64,000 nt of DNA from Anastatus disparis (GCA_017163975.1 JAFFSR010000362.1:2312501-2376500); one strand, 5' to 3'; shown: positions 36,018-47,765, counted from the stretch's first letter. Made by a program: numbers and translations. The notes: a model not told the origin generated them from the letters alone.

Positions 36018-36516
36018 CCTGCTGAAAAAACTCACATGATAATCACATTAGAATCATATGAGATTTTTCTGCGATAATCATATGATTATTATATGATGAT
36101 CACCTTATAATCATATGAATATCATCTGGCAAATTCAAAAATTTTTTACTTGAAAAGTATGGATTTTATATAAAAATAATAAGTAAACTTTTTGTTTAAA
36201 ATGATATATAGAATATTCTCGAATTTTTTCAGATACTAAATTAATGATTTTTTAGAGAATGATTCGTCAAAAAAAATACAAATTTGTATTTTAAAATTCT
36301 GTAAATTGTGATCTACAAATATTCAGGCTTATACTATACATTATTTTCAGCAAAAAGTTTAGTATGACATTTTTTATAAAATCAATAATTTTCGAATAAA
36401 AAATTATTGAACTTTCTATGTGATATTCATATGATTATCATATGATTATCACATGATTACCACAGCAAAATTTCATATGATACTCATATGATTATCATGT
36501 GAGTTTTTTCAGCAGG
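36018..36516. mobile_element. MITE with CCTGCTGAAAAAACTCACAT ends
   Basis: Ends CCTGCTGAAAAAACTCACAT and following GATAATCA are perfectly inverted over about 28 bp. The subterminal regions consist of iterated ATCATATGAT-type palindromes on both sides. It is about 499 bp and non-coding. The exact duplication at the borders is ambiguous. Confidence 0.75.
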
Positions 36517-36768
36517 GATACTACCGCAAATTTATATGCGACATGATTTGTATGAATGATCTTTATGTATGGGTATCGACTACGAGTAAATCAACATATT
36601 TTATGGAAGTTGCATGAATCTTAAACAATTGTCCTTTGAAAATCTTTTGATTTCCGAGTATTCTTCGACCTAATCAAACAATCTTAGAATCTAAATCTAA
36701 AAGAATCTCCAAGTTTCATTTGTCGTGATCCCTGCTAATGCCTGTAAACTTCATAACCGGTATGGAAA

Positions 36769-37345
36769 ATTTCAAAATTCATTCATATAGACGACTTCCA
36801 GGTAGACAGGATCACCTGGATCTTGTGAGATGTCATCTCGGGAAACGTACATGTTATTAATAAATAATGGCTAAATTTCAAAAGCTATTCTTGTAGACAA
36901 TGTTTATCTTACTCGGAACATCTATGTTTGGCTAGATAACATTTGCAACAACTTCAAAGTAGTTATTAAACTATAAGTACACTGAAAAAGGGTTAGAATA
37001 CTGATTGTACTCTATGGCGACAAGTGGCGTTAGTATCGCTAGCGAACATTCATTGTATTACGAACGAGTAGGCAGTGTTTTCTAGAGACTAATGAGTGTT
37101 CTCTGCGAGGCTTCTTTCTACGAAGAGAATAGCAAGTCTACGCTCAGAGAGTAATGAGTCGTCTCTAGAGACTACTAGTTCGTTTTTTGAAGCGTATACT
37201 GACTGTATTCTAAAAACGACACATACTGTACTGTAGAAAACAGTAACAGTTTGATTTCCTTTTCAGTGTAGAATTTCAAAAGTTTTTACTACAGATGATG
37301 TTTAAGTTGTCATTAACACCTAGGTATCCAAAGACGGTGATCGTG
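36769..37345. repeat. diverged monomers of the 102/110-bp satellite, split by a MITE
   Basis: The segment 36788-36860 aligns with the B monomer (TTCCAGGTAGACAGGATC…GGAAAC…TTATTAAT). Following units, starting ATTTCAAAA near 36769, 36876 and 37272, keep the ACAGATGATGTTTAAGT-type block. The last unit is separated by the TA MITE at 36980-37268. Confidence 0.5.
36980..37268. mobile_element. TA-flanked MITE with CACTGAAAA ends
   Basis: The left end CACTGAAAAAGGGTTAG and right end (mirror) CACTGAAAAGGAAATC are bordered by TA (36978-36979 and 37269-37270). It is 289 bp, non-coding, with inner arms containing CTCTAGAGACTA-type palindromes. TA duplication and CA-starting ends suggest a Tc1/mariner-derived MITE. 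Confidence 0.75.
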
Positions 37346-37389
37346 GGTACCACAGCATAGTAAATAACTATTTTTTAACGAGTGTCTAC

Positions 37390-37552
37390 ATCGAAAAGGT
37401 GAAGTATGTATCTATATATACATATATATAAATAAAGTTAAATATGTGTTTGTATGTGTGAGCGTATGCGTGCGCGTATGAGTTAAAATTAAATGTTCCA
37501 TATAAACTTGAATAAACCTTTGTGTGTACGTGCGATTCTACATAAAATGTCT

Positions 37553-37606
<54 letters not shown>

Positions 37607-37843
37607 TATATCATGCTTGCGAGTTGACATAAAAAGTCCCATTTACATGAACGCACGTGTGCATGCATGCGAATTGTCATGAAACGTCTCATATATATAT
37701 AAACCTAAGGGTACTTAGATAGGTGTGTACAAGTTGTCATGAAATGTCCCATGTATAAAGAAAAACCTGTGCTTGCGAGTACGTGCGAGTTGACATGAAA
37801 TGTCCCATATATATATATTTATATATTATCATATATATGTATG

Positions 37844-37885
<42 letters not shown>
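37390..37885. repeat. minisatellite: GAGTTGACATGAAATGTCCC plus (TA)n, tandem
   Basis: Units of variable length each contain a copy of GCGAGTTGACATGAAATGTC and CCAT followed by a (TA)n run; copies are near 37615, 37667, 37732 and 37783. The core is the reverse complement of the end of the foldback at 48975-50274. Confidence 0.75.
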
Positions 37886-37888
<3 letters not shown>

Positions 37889-38394
37889 AAAAAAAATTGC
37901 GGTCGAAGGTGAGCAACTTGATATGGAATGGATAATATTGTGACGTCACAACTTGTTATAAATAAAATACCAAGTATATGACGCACCTTTTAATCGTACT
38001 TTTAGTTATCTACTTGGTACGATTTTAATATACACTTACTTATTGTTTATAAGTAAGGTTTAGTTTAATAAGCGAGTAAGCCGAGCTAAACCGTACACCA
38101 CAGAGACGTCTTGCTCTGTAAGCTCGGGTTCATGTGCACCAGCTTACTCTGAATGTTTTTAAATTATAGTTGATTCTTCCTGAAAAGAAAGGTGAGAGGA
38201 AAAAGGAAATGAAGCATAAGGATCATTGGGCCTCATGCATCATCAACCGCGCTAAGCTATTTTTATAATCACGCGTTTTTAATTTATTCTTGCAACGGCG
38301 TGAGGACTCCAAGCGATGCTTTGCTAGTTCCACGCTTCTGCAAGAACTATGTTTAAACTTTTATCCTTTTTTATAAAACTTTAATTTAATAAAA
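37886..38394. other. stretch without recognisable gene
   Basis: Contains short self-complementary blocks such as TACCAAGTATATGAC…CTACTTGGTAC near 37968-38022, but no coding region. Confidence 0.35.
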
Positions 38395-38893
38395 TGTGGT
38401 AAATTGCACAAATATACACCACGATTTTCAACACTGTGTGATCACAATTACTTATTATAATTACTGTTTAATTGTTAATAAAACGTTATTTGCTCATTCG
38501 CAGTTAGGAAGCTGCTCTTTCGTCAAACTTCTTCACCACCATGCATGAACAAATAACGTAGAGAAAAGGCACTGACTCGGCAATTTAGTTTAATTGGTCT
38601 TTATTAATCGAGAGATGATACACGAGTGCTGGCTCACTCAAGTCTTCTTCGCCAGATCGCCGGGATTACCTCCCACCGCTCGCAGTCCCACTCCTTATCG
38701 ACACTGTAAGGAGAAAGGGATTTTATACATTAAGATATATACGCATCACTTTTAATCATCGCTTGACTGTCAAAATTCGGGGCGTAGCTGCGCTCTTGTG
38801 AAAGCGCGTTCGTTACCTTTCTATATCCCCTCTCAATCACACTGATTAACGCGATGCTTCTCTCTCCGCGAGAATCATGTATAAGAGGTCTCA
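38395..38893 (-). repeat. candidate 3' LTR of Gypsy-2
   Basis: On the minus strand a polypurine tract (TTTGGGGGGCAT) is followed by TGAGACCTC, a plausible LTR start. Downstream come a TATAAAATCC box (about 38721-38730) and AATAAA (about 38601), the expected order of an LTR promoter and polyadenylation signal. The left border is a guess (TG at 38395). No matching 5' LTR is found right of the gag gene, so this stays tentative. A second TTTGGGGGGCA lies near 39148. Confidence 0.4.
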
Positions 38894-39382
38894 ATGCCCC
38901 CCAAATGAAATGGCTTTCATACAAAATGCACTTCATTTCTAATTAAAATCTTATCTATTTCATTCTAATTTCAAGAGAAAAGCATTGCGTTGAAATTCTT
39001 TTTCTTTCATTTAACCTATTAATCTTTTCCCTTCTAATCTTACACATGCTTTCTTTTTATACTTTTTATTTTAATAACTTATAATATTTTAGTTTTGATA
39101 ATTTTTATTTTAATCTAATGTGCAAAATTTTGCGTGATATAGCATGTGCCCCCCAAATAAAATTCTTCGCTCATACTTGTGATGCTTAATGTGCTTAGCT
39201 TTTAAAGTATGTTAGATTTTACTTCATTTTATATACTTAAAATACAAGTAATGTGCGAAAAATTTTATTTCCCGACATCACAGACAATTTGTACCTTAGC
39301 GCTTTTAAAATTTTATACTATTTACATGATTCTATCTTAAAGTTTTTTCTTTTACAATTATAATATTTATTTTTAATCATTT

Positions 39383-39982
39383 CTATAACATACCTTTTAA
39401 CAAATTTCTGCCTTTTACGTAGCCATCAAAATTTGGTTCTGGGTCCGCCAGATCTTCAGAGTTTGATGGTATTCCCATTCGTTGCAGTCTTTGTACGTAT
39501 AATGTGTTTTCTTCACAATATGTCAATGTTAGTTTTCTTTTTTCCTCATCATAGCACATTGAGTACACTTCTCTATCTATTTTCGGTTTTATTGTTATTA
39601 GTTCACCCGTGTCTTGTATTGCGTCTCGTCTCATCTTTTTTTGTGATGCTTCAGATCCTTCTGTGTATGTTTCCGTTGTTGCTATTTTTGATTTATTCCT
39701 TGCTTGTGTTGCTGTTCCTGCTTGTGCCATTTTAAATCTGTTTAGTGTTGCATTCCATGTTGCTGATTTTTCTATTTTGTCCTCGTAATTAATACTTCTG
39801 CTAAGTGACTCGTCCCGTATAAAGTGTAATCTATTGTTTTTTAATAATTCTTCGTCTACTTGCGTTTCTACATGTCTGGATTTTACGTACAAATCTGGGC
39901 TCGTTGCAACATGCCTGAACTTCTTAGGATGAGTTTTAAAGTTGATTTTCTTTTTATATGGATACGGCTTTACTCTATACAT
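39383..39982 (-). CDS. Gypsy-2 third ORF, unknown function
   Basis: An open frame of 199 codons from the first ATG (39982). The frame is open a little further upstream to 39994 without another ATG. The product is hydrophilic and Lys/Arg/Glu-rich, begins MYRVKPYPYKKK, and has no signal peptide, membrane segment or zinc knuckle, so it is not an envelope. It is intact while gag and pol of the same element carry stops and shifts. Its position after pol recalls env or accessory genes of insect Gypsy elements. A possible splice acceptor (GTGCATAG) lies just upstream. I do not recognise the family. Confidence 0.5.
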   Translation of the reverse strand: MYRVKPYPYKKKINFKTHPKKFRHVATSPDLYVKSRHVETQVDEELLKNNRLHFIRDESLSRSINYEDKIEKSATWNATLNRFKMAQAGTATQARNKSKIATTETYTEGSEASQKKMRRDAIQDTGELITIKPKIDREVYSMCYDEEKRKLTLTYCEENTLYVQRLQRMGIPSNSEDLADPEPNFDGYVKGRNLLKGML

Positions 39983-40096
39983 TTTGCTATGCACAATAAA
40001 CTATCGATTAGGATTTTTTTCTTTTAAATTAACAATACTCTGTTCTTTTATGCACTACACTTATTTTAAACTACTTGATTTCTTACTAATACTGAT

Positions 40097-43000
40097 TTAA
40101 TTTTGATTTTTGAATATTATTAACTGATATTTCCTGGAATTTTCAGTATAACTTTGTCTTTCGATTGTTATTCCGTGTCTGCGATGATCTTTGTTTTTAT
40201 TTATGATGGTACCTCGTATTTCATCATACCTTGCTATTAATTGTTTGTGTATGTTGTTATTTATCATATTTGTATTAGTTTTCACTCTTATTTCTGCTTT
40301 ATACAAATTTTAATTTTCAAAGAATGGTTTGAGGTTGTCCAAGTGGAATTTTCCCCTCTCTTCATTTTTCTCATTTATTAGCAACTATATATCATTTGCT
40401 ATTTTATTTTTTACAGTATATGGCTCTTCATAAATTTGAAAAAACTTTGCAATTTTGTTATTTTCAGTGTCAGAAACGTTTAACGCTTTTATTAACACTT
40501 TATCGTTTATTTTAAATTCGTGCTGATTTTTATTTTGATTTTGTTTATTTGCACGTTTTTTCCTTTCTTTATGCATATTTTCTTTTGCTAAATATATTTT
40601 TCTTTCATAACTAATATTTGATTTCTCAAAATTAAAATATTTTTGCCAAAATCTTTCTGGATTTTTATTGAAATGTAACTCAAGTGGCGTAAACTTTGTA
40701 GTTTCATGGTACACTGAGTTCATTATTTCTTGTATTTTTGGTACATAGAATGCCCAAGATTCATGTGAATCGTTTAAAAACGTTCTAAAGAATCTTGCAA
40801 ATTCTCTATGTATTCGTTCCACGATATTGCTCTGTGGGTGACGAATAGATGAGAATAACATTTTTATATTTTCTTCTTTGAGTGTATTTTTCCATTTATT
40901 TTCCGTGAATTGGGTTCCGTGATCTGTAATTATAGACTCTGGTTTTCCATATTTTGAAAAGTAATCATTTAATAGTTTTTTTTATCACTGTCGGTGCGTT
41001 TGCCTTTTTTTATAGGGTACATAACCACGTATTTAGTGAATGTTTCAATTGTTGTTGATATATGTTTTAAGCTCCCCGTTGACACCGGTAACGGGCCATA
41101 AAAATTAATTGACATTTGATTTTTTCTTTCTACTAGAATTGGTGTTGTCTGTGGTTTATACTTCACAGTTAACCATTTGGTTTTTTGACAAATCTCACAT
41201 GTTTTCAATATTGTGTAAGTCATTTTTCGGAGTTTTGGGGCATGGAAATTTTCCATTTACATTTTAAGAGTTTTCTTTGGACCTATATGTCCATAAACTT
41301 CATGTGTGTTTATAATCATATCCTTTATTAAATTTTCAGGTAATATAATTTTATTCCCTGTGGTTGATTTTTTTGTTAACATGCTATCTATATATTTGTA
41401 TGTTTTTTGAATGTTTTTGTTGCATTTCATCTTTTCTTTAATTTTGCTGCAATATATGTCTTGTTGCTGAAAAGTTTGTAACTTTGCTAGCTTTCTTTTT
41501 CACTCATTTCTCATCTCAAATTTCTTTGCTATTGCAGCAATTACTATTTCGTCTTTTTTATAATCTTTTTCTGTCGTATCTTGACGACTTAAAAAATCTG
41601 CAGCTTTGTTTTTATGTCCTGGTATGTGCTCAGGGTATATATTATAATCTTGAAGTGCCAAACTCCATCGTTTAAGTCTTTCATTACTAAATTTGCACCT
41701 ATTTAAGAACGTTATTGCTTGATGGTCCGTTTTTACGATTATTTTTGTAGAACCTTTTAAATACGTGTCTAATTTTTTCAATGACCATATTATAGCTAAC
41801 AACTCTTTTTCTGTTGTAAAATAGTTTATTTCGTTATCTTTTAGTGTCCTACTGATAAAGCAAACAATATTTTCATAATTGTTGTCATCTAATTGTGACA
41901 GTACTGCTGCGATTGCGTAGACGCTCGCATCAGTGGTTAATATAAATGGTTTTGTTGTATCAACAAATTTTAACATGATACTTTCATCAAATAAGCCTTT
42001 ATCTTTTCAAAAGCTTTTTGCTGCCTATCTCTCCATATATATGGAACATTCTTTCGCAATAAAGATATCAATGGTAATATTTCATTTGCATATTCTTTTG
42101 CAAATTTTGTATAGAAGTTTACAAAGCCTAGAAAAGCTTGTAATTGCTTCTGACTTTTTGGTACTTTAAATTCTTTAATAGATCTTATTTTATCAGGATC
42201 TGGCGCAATGCCATCAGCTGATATGAAATGACCTAAGAATTCTATTTTGTTTTTGCAAAAATTTGATTTTTGAAAATTAAATTTAATATTATGTTCTGCA
42301 GCTTTTTTAAATAATTCTTCTAAATGAGACATATGTTCATCGAATGTTGATGATCTAATATGTAGATCATCTACAAATGCTAATAAGAAATCTTGTATAT
42401 CGTTTATTATTTCACCAAGACCCCTTAGTAATGCTGCACTGCTAGTCTTAATTCCGAAAGCAGCTACGTTAAATTCATAGACTTTATCGACTATTTTAAA
42501 TGCAGTATATTTTTTACTGTTTTCTGTTAATTCAACTTGCCAATAACTACTTGTCAAGTCGAGATTTGACATATATATTTTTCTTTTGCACCTTAGAAAT
42601 ATTTCCTCTATTGATGGTGGCGCCTCGTAATCATCAATTATTTTTTCATTTAACTTTCTTGCATCTAAGCATAATCGTACAGATCCATCTTTTTCATGAC
42701 TGTTACTATTGAGTTTATATATGGGCTTTTTGATTTTCTGATAATACCTAATTTTAACATTTTATCTATTTCTTCTAGAACTTTTTGTGTATGATGTATT
42801 GGTATAGGGTATGGCTTCGAATAAAATGATGTATCGTCTTTTGTTTTAATTTCGTGTTTATATGACAATAAACGACCTAGTGCATTACTGAATACTGTTT
42901 TATATTTTAAGATTAACTTTACTAAGCTATTCTCTTGTTCTGATGATATATTATCACCTTGTATTATTTTTTCTCGAATCTCATCTTCTGTGAGTTCGTG

Positions 43001-43231
43001 AATATTAAAATAATTTTCAATATGAGAGAAATTTACAATCTCATCATTTTCTTTGAATACACATGTCTTCAAACCTTTTTGGTTCTCGTGTGCTTCAATT
43101 ATTTGTATATGAGCATACTCTTTGAGTTTTTTCTCATTATATTTTATATTGACGTATACGTCGTTTATATCAAACAGAATTTCTTCATGCAAGGTATTTA
43201 CTATCATATGTAACGTTTTTTGTGTCATCAT
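40097..43231 (-). pseudogene. Gypsy-2 pol: RT, RNase H, integrase, disrupted
   Basis: The RT region (from 43231) carries YPIPIHHTQKVLEEIDKML, a frameshift near 42690, then NLDLTSSYWQV and the active site LLAFVDDLHI. RNase H (41976-41500, after another shift) shows TTDASVYAIAAVL, TEKELLAIIW and KTDHQAITF. Integrase has a zinc region (THEVYGHIG, CEICQK near 41195) and core motifs ITDHGTQF and SNIVERIHRE. The first catalytic Asp is Asn in INFYGPLPVS, and more shifts and stops (near 40969, TAG at 40385) follow. The C-terminal RGKFHLDNLKPFF is typical of Gypsy integrases; the frame then stays open to 40097 after a stop. Confidence 0.88.
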
Positions 43232-43560
43232 ACCCTAAGATACAATATTTTATTAAGTTCGGTACTATTAAATATATAATGTTAATTTTCTGCCCATTGA
43301 ATTCTGTACATATCATTATTTGTTGTTTAATTCTTTTAGACTTAGAGCTCGTTGCTGTTTTTATATATTTTCCTGTTATAGGTAAACGAGGACAATTTTC
43401 TAGTGTTTGAAGATTATTATAATACAAATTTTCTGATATGCATGTGACCTCGCTTCCTGTGTCTATAAGTGCTTGTGTTATCTTTCCATTTAGTTTTATT
43501 TCTATCTCTGGACATGTTGTTATTGATGTGTTATTATCGATCTCTGTTGACTCTTGTATC
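43185..43560 (-). pseudogene. Gypsy-2 aspartic protease region
   Basis: The motif ALIDTGSEVTCIS (D codon at 43463-43461) is the retroviral-type aspartic protease active site, followed about 60 residues later by CILGYDD, the flap-distal hydrophobic-Gly block. It overlaps the following pol frame by a few tens of bases. It would cleave the Gag and Pol precursors. Confidence 0.75.
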
Positions 43561-43828
43561 GTACTGATTTTGCATTCAGGTGGTATCGGGGTATTTTTAT
43601 TAGTTGTATCTGTTGCCCCTTCTCTCGCTTTTTCAGATACAACCTTATTTAGTTTTCCTGTTTTTTCTTTGTATTGCTGTCTTCATCTGGTATTTCTAGC
43701 ATTCTTTTATTTTGTTCTTTTATAATTTTAGGATCGACTGGATGCTTTAAATTTTCTTGATGACCTTGTTTTCTATTGGATCTTTCAATTACTGTTGTTG
43801 CATTTACTTAATCATATTCGTTATAAGG

Positions 43829-45070
43829 TTATTTGTAATCCTGTTTCTGATTATAATTTGTGTTGTTTCTATCATTTCTATAATTTATATTTATTCTGTT
43901 AGCTTGTTCTTTATTCTCATTATTCTCCTGTTTTTTATCTATTTGCGTGTTATTTTCTGGTTGTTGTTTGTGATTATAGTTTTGATTATTTCTTTGTTTA
44001 AATTTATTTTTCTCTGTTGTGTGTTTGTCATCATTGTCATAATCAGCTGATATTTTTAATAGTGTTGCTTTGTCTTTTATTTGTGAAAATTGGAAAGCTT
44101 GTCTTAAACTTCTGTTAAACTGACTAGCTATTCTTTCTACTATCTCGTCATCAGTGTAATTTAAATTTAATTCTTTGGCATAACCAAATACTTCTGTAGC
44201 ATAAGGCACTCTTGACATCCTGCTTCTTTCATAATGTAGGCCAAACTCGACTTTTCTTCTTGATGTTCGCTGTATGTCTTTATTCCAAAACCTTTCTATG
44301 AATAATTCTTTAAAATCGTTAAAGGTGTGTACATCATCCTGGTGCATGTACCACCATGCATTAGCTTCTTTTTGTAGTACAGTTTTAAGAATCTGTAATT
44401 TTTCTTCATTTTCTAATTTCTTCAATGCTATGTATTTTTCTAATTCACTTAAAAATTTCATTGGCCTTTTGCCTTCCAATCCCTCAAATTTTGGTAATGG
44501 TATTTTTATTTTGGGTTGTGTGTGTTCATTTGTTTTATTTGGTATTTATATACTATCACTATTTATTTGTTCTTGAACTTGATTTATTTTTACGTCTTGT
44601 TCATCAGCAATATCATTTATTCTTTTAATTAATCTGTCATGAACTTCTTTAATGTATGTGTCGTTTAATATATCTTGTTTTAAATTATCTAACTCTCTAT
44701 TTAGTTGTTTATTTTTTCTTTTTAATTCTTCTTTTTAATTATTGAAGCTTTCTTCTTGTTTCTCTATGGTATACCGTAGATACTTGTTTTCATTTCTTAC
44801 TTCTATTAATGCATCTGTCAACACATCTAACTGATCTTTTATTGTATAATCTTTCATTACTTCTTTATCCAACTCTATGTTTACTAATTTGTCCCAATCA
44901 GCTGAATTATACATTTTATTTTCCATTGTTTCATTTTGTTGAAATAGAGTTTTCAATTCCGTTGAAACTACCTGCATCCATTCTTGTAGTTTTGTTGAAA
45001 TAGTTGTTAAGCTCTCTTGATGTTCTTAAATTTCTTGCATTATTATGTCTGATCTACGTTTTTTCAGCAT
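43829..45070 (-). pseudogene. Gypsy-2 gag, interrupted by in-frame stops
   Basis: A single frame runs from ATG at 45070 to 43829, broken by three TAA codons (about 45028, 44735, 44549). The N-terminal third is coiled coil. The middle (about 44500-44040) is the retrotransposon Gag capsid domain, with KFLSELEKYIALK, EANAWWYM and FIERFW. The tail is Asn/Gln/Lys-rich without CCHC knuckles. Gag would assemble the particle; this copy is dead unless stops are read through. Confidence 0.8.
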
Positions 45071-45136
45071 TTTGTCTAATTATTATTTACGCAATTCGAG
45101 CAAATATTAATAGAGAAAAATTTTAAATAAGAGACT

Positions 45137-45826
45137 TTAAGGTAGCTCGTACCAAAAATAAAAAATTTACGAATGAAACCAAAATGTAGGAGGTTGTTCT
45201 TTAAGTTAAAATGAATCTCTACGCAAAAAATCGGACCTGATTTCCAGGGAAAATTTCAAGAAAAAGTCTTTTGAAAATGCTGCTTTTACTGACATTTTAA
45301 CATTGCTCATATGGTAGATATTCGATTTTCCTACAGTTATAATCGAATATTTGCATCTAAAGATTCACTACCGCTCTGAAAAACTAAATATAAATACTTT
45401 ATTTAACAAGCTTTCCAATGGTATGTTAAATGTTATGTGTATCCAGGGATTTTTCGAAAATATTACGAAAAGAATCTAAAAATTAATTGATTTTCATAGG
45501 AGAAATTTTTTAGAAACAAAAGTCTGTTAGCTCGCGCGAAATTCAAAATATTGGAATGAATTTGTTATTGAAATTTTAAAAATATTTACAAAATATAAAT
45601 TTTTAAAACATTCATATAAATATTTATATAAAAAATAAAAATAAAGTAAATAAAATAGAATAATGAAGATTATTTATTTTTAGGTATTATAATTGATAAA
45701 TAACATCTGCTAGCATGTAATATATATGTATATACGCGCGACATTTTCTGCAGTCGCAACAACAAAAGTCAATAGAGTTTCACTTATACTCATTTGACTT
45801 TAGTTGCGCGGTACGAGCTACCTTAA
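45137..45826. mobile_element. TTAA-flanked MITE with GGTAGCTCGTACC ends
   Basis: TTAA lies at 45137-45140 and 45823-45826. The inverted ends are GGTAGCTCGTACC, exactly mirrored. The 682-bp interior is non-coding and only partly symmetrical. The TTAA duplication indicates piggyBac-type mobilisation. It sits just upstream (minus sense) of the Gypsy-2 gag start. Confidence 0.85.
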
Positions 45827-46193
45827 TTACGATAGTTGAAAAGAAAATTTCATGTATTTTGAGCAATGTATACCTTTGTTTTTATCTTTAATTATTGTAA
45901 ATTATTAATAATTATTTGTGTAAATTCAATCATCAAATTTAAACTTTCTCTCTATATTTAAAATTTTAATCGTTGAGCTTATAATTCGAAACGTTTACTG
46001 CTTATAATCTTTTCATACAATTGTTTGTTTATATATTTAAATTGTCTGTGTTGTTTATCTATGATTAATGTTCAACACGTCAAATCGGTAATTGTGCGTA
46101 ATTTATTAACTAACTCAACTTATTCAGTGTTGTCTCAAATTTATTTATTTAATTCAAAATAATTTAAACAAATAATTCTTATGATTGTATATA
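45827..46193. other. AT-rich stretch, no gene recognised
   Basis: May be Gypsy-2 leader or LTR remnant, but no match to the candidate 3' LTR is visible. Confidence 0.3.
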
Positions 46194-46469
46194 CACGGAG
46201 CGAACAAATCGGGAATACTTCCTTGCGCCCTCTACTGCAATAGTTCCGTACACATGTTTTTGGAAATAGACCTTGTGTATAAGCAACGATTCCATAACCC
46301 ATCGGGAAAAAGTCCGAACGCTTATAGGAAAAAGTCCGAACGCTTATAGAGCGTTTCCCGATGCCTTATGGAATCGTTGCTTGTACGCAAGGCCTATTTC
46401 CAAAAACATGCGTACGGATGTGTAGCAGTAGAGGGCGCAAGGAAGTATTCCCGATTTGTTCGCTCCGTG
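46194..46469. mobile_element. TA-flanked hairpin MITE with CACGGAGCGAACAAATCGGG ends
   Basis: The 20-bp ends CACGGAGCGAACAAATCGGG are perfectly inverted and flanked by TA (46192-46193, 46470-46471). The symmetry continues to the centre, so it is a near-perfect 276-bp palindrome. A tandem duplication of GGAAAAAGTCCGAACGCTTA lies at the tip. It is GC-rich compared with its surroundings and has no coding frame. Confidence 0.88.
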
Positions 46470-46471
46470 TA

Positions 46472-46892
46472 TCAACCTTCTATTATATTCAAAGTTTTCA
46501 TTTGAGTGTCACTGACTAGGTTGAGTGTCACTATTTACTTTTATTTCAATCTTATAATTTTATTTTATTTCACGTGTTAAATTTTATTCTCCTTATAATA
46601 GGCACATATCAACCAATTTGGCGCTTTTGTTTACATTCGCGTCTTTTCGCTTAGGCTTTTATGGCTTTGATTACTTTCGATATTTGAAAGCAATTTGAAA
46701 TTTGACGACTTTTATGTCGTTTCAAATTTCATACATATATCATATAGTAATATTTAAATATTACTCTTCACAAATTTTTCTGATTTCAAATTACTTGCAA
46801 TTATCTTTCGCTATGTAAATTTTTCTTTTTCTATTCTTAAATTTTCTAAATTGTATATTTTTTATTATTTTATTCTTGGTTTTACTCATTAT
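46472..46892. other. AT-rich stretch, no gene recognised
   Basis: A small inverted motif (GACGACTTTTATGTCGT near 46703) is the only structure seen. Confidence 0.3.
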
Positions 46893-47255
46893 TTAAATTT
46901 CTCTCTCTAAATCATTTAAATGTTCAATTAGTCTCGGCATGTTATAATAAAATTTTCGCCTAACCTCTAATAATTTCTTTATTACATTGCTCTCATTAAT
47001 TTTCATATCACTAACTATTGATTCTAAATCTTCAATTCGAGATTCTAATTTTTCAAATTTTAAATACATTAGATTTATGCCGCTATTTTGTTTTTCTATA
47101 TGGATTTTAACTACCTCAAGAATCTTTATCAGCTCTTTTTCTACAAAATCTGTTTTTTCATTATTTTTAATATTTTTCTCTAGTTTATTTTGTATTTTTT
47201 TCAATAAATTTTCTTCTTTTTCTTTTATATTATTTGTTTTTTCTTTTGATTTCAA
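46893..47255 (-). CDS. coiled-coil open frame, unknown, probably a fragment
   Basis: A 121-codon open frame that begins without an ATG (TTG at 47255). It is very rich in Lys, Glu and Asn with heptad-like leucine/isoleucine spacing (LESRIEDLESIVSDM). The whole stretch is AT-rich and the opposite strand is also open, so chance is possible. It could be a remnant of a retroelement Gag or ORF1 coiled coil, in the same orientation as Gypsy-2 upstream of its gag. No family is recognised. Confidence 0.25.
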   Translation of the reverse strand: MKSKEKTNNIKEKEENLLKKIQNKLEKNIKNNEKTDFVEKELIKILEVVKIHIEKQNSGINLMYLKFEKLESRIEDLESIVSDMKINESNVIKKLLEVRRKFYYNMPRLIEHLNDLEREI

Positions 47256-47449
47256 AATGAAATCTGCAACTTTTAATTTTTTTGTTTCTTCTTATATAAT
47301 TTTAAATTTTATTGCATATTATATGAGCCCAGGTGCGTATGCATGTGCGCGTCCACATATGTTTTTCTATGATAAAAATTCCTTAGTACGTTTAATTAAA
47401 AAGGAATTGTGGAATTTTTAATTAAAGCCCTCGAATTCACAAATCCTAA

Positions 47450-47765
47450 TCATAACTGACACTCTTTTAATTCACGATTACATTTTGATTTCTTAATTGA
47501 AATTTATTTAATTAAGGATTCCTTTTGATTTTGTAATTAAAGCCCTTTCAATTGACGATTACATTTAGATTTCTTAATTGGAATTTAATTAATTAAGGAT
47601 TCCTTTTGAATTTTTAATTGAAGTCCTTTTAATTCACGATTACATTTTGAAATCTTAATTGAAATTTATTTAATTAAGAATTCCTTTTGATTTTTTGAAT
47701 AAAGCCTTTTCAATTCACGATTAGATTTAGATTCTTGATTAAAATATTTTTAATTATCAATTTAA
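47450..47765. repeat. tandem repeat, about 82-bp period
   Basis: Four diverged units contain CACGATTACATTTWGATTTC, TTAATTGAAATTTATTTAA and GGATTCCTTTTGA, with starts near 47471, 47553, 47634 and 47716. Confidence 0.8.

Larger units (their letters stand above)
38395..45070 (-). mobile_element. Gypsy-2: degenerate Ty3/Gypsy retrotransposon
   Basis: In minus-strand order: gag (45070-43829), aspartic protease, RT, RNase H, integrase (down to about 40310), then a third ORF (39982-39383) and a candidate 3' LTR. RT and RNase H before integrase is the Ty3/Gypsy order. The 5' side is cut up by MITEs and its LTR is not recognisable. Confidence 0.75.

Noticed and set aside
42959..44628. Several plus-strand frames of 62-100 codons rich in Ile/Phe/Leu that look like membrane proteins
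   Set aside because: They are antisense shadows of the Gypsy-2 gag and pol genes.
46987..47421. 144-codon plus-strand frame rich in Phe/Ser/Ile
   Set aside because: It is antisense to a Lys/Glu-rich coiled-coil frame; AT-rich sequence keeps both strands open.
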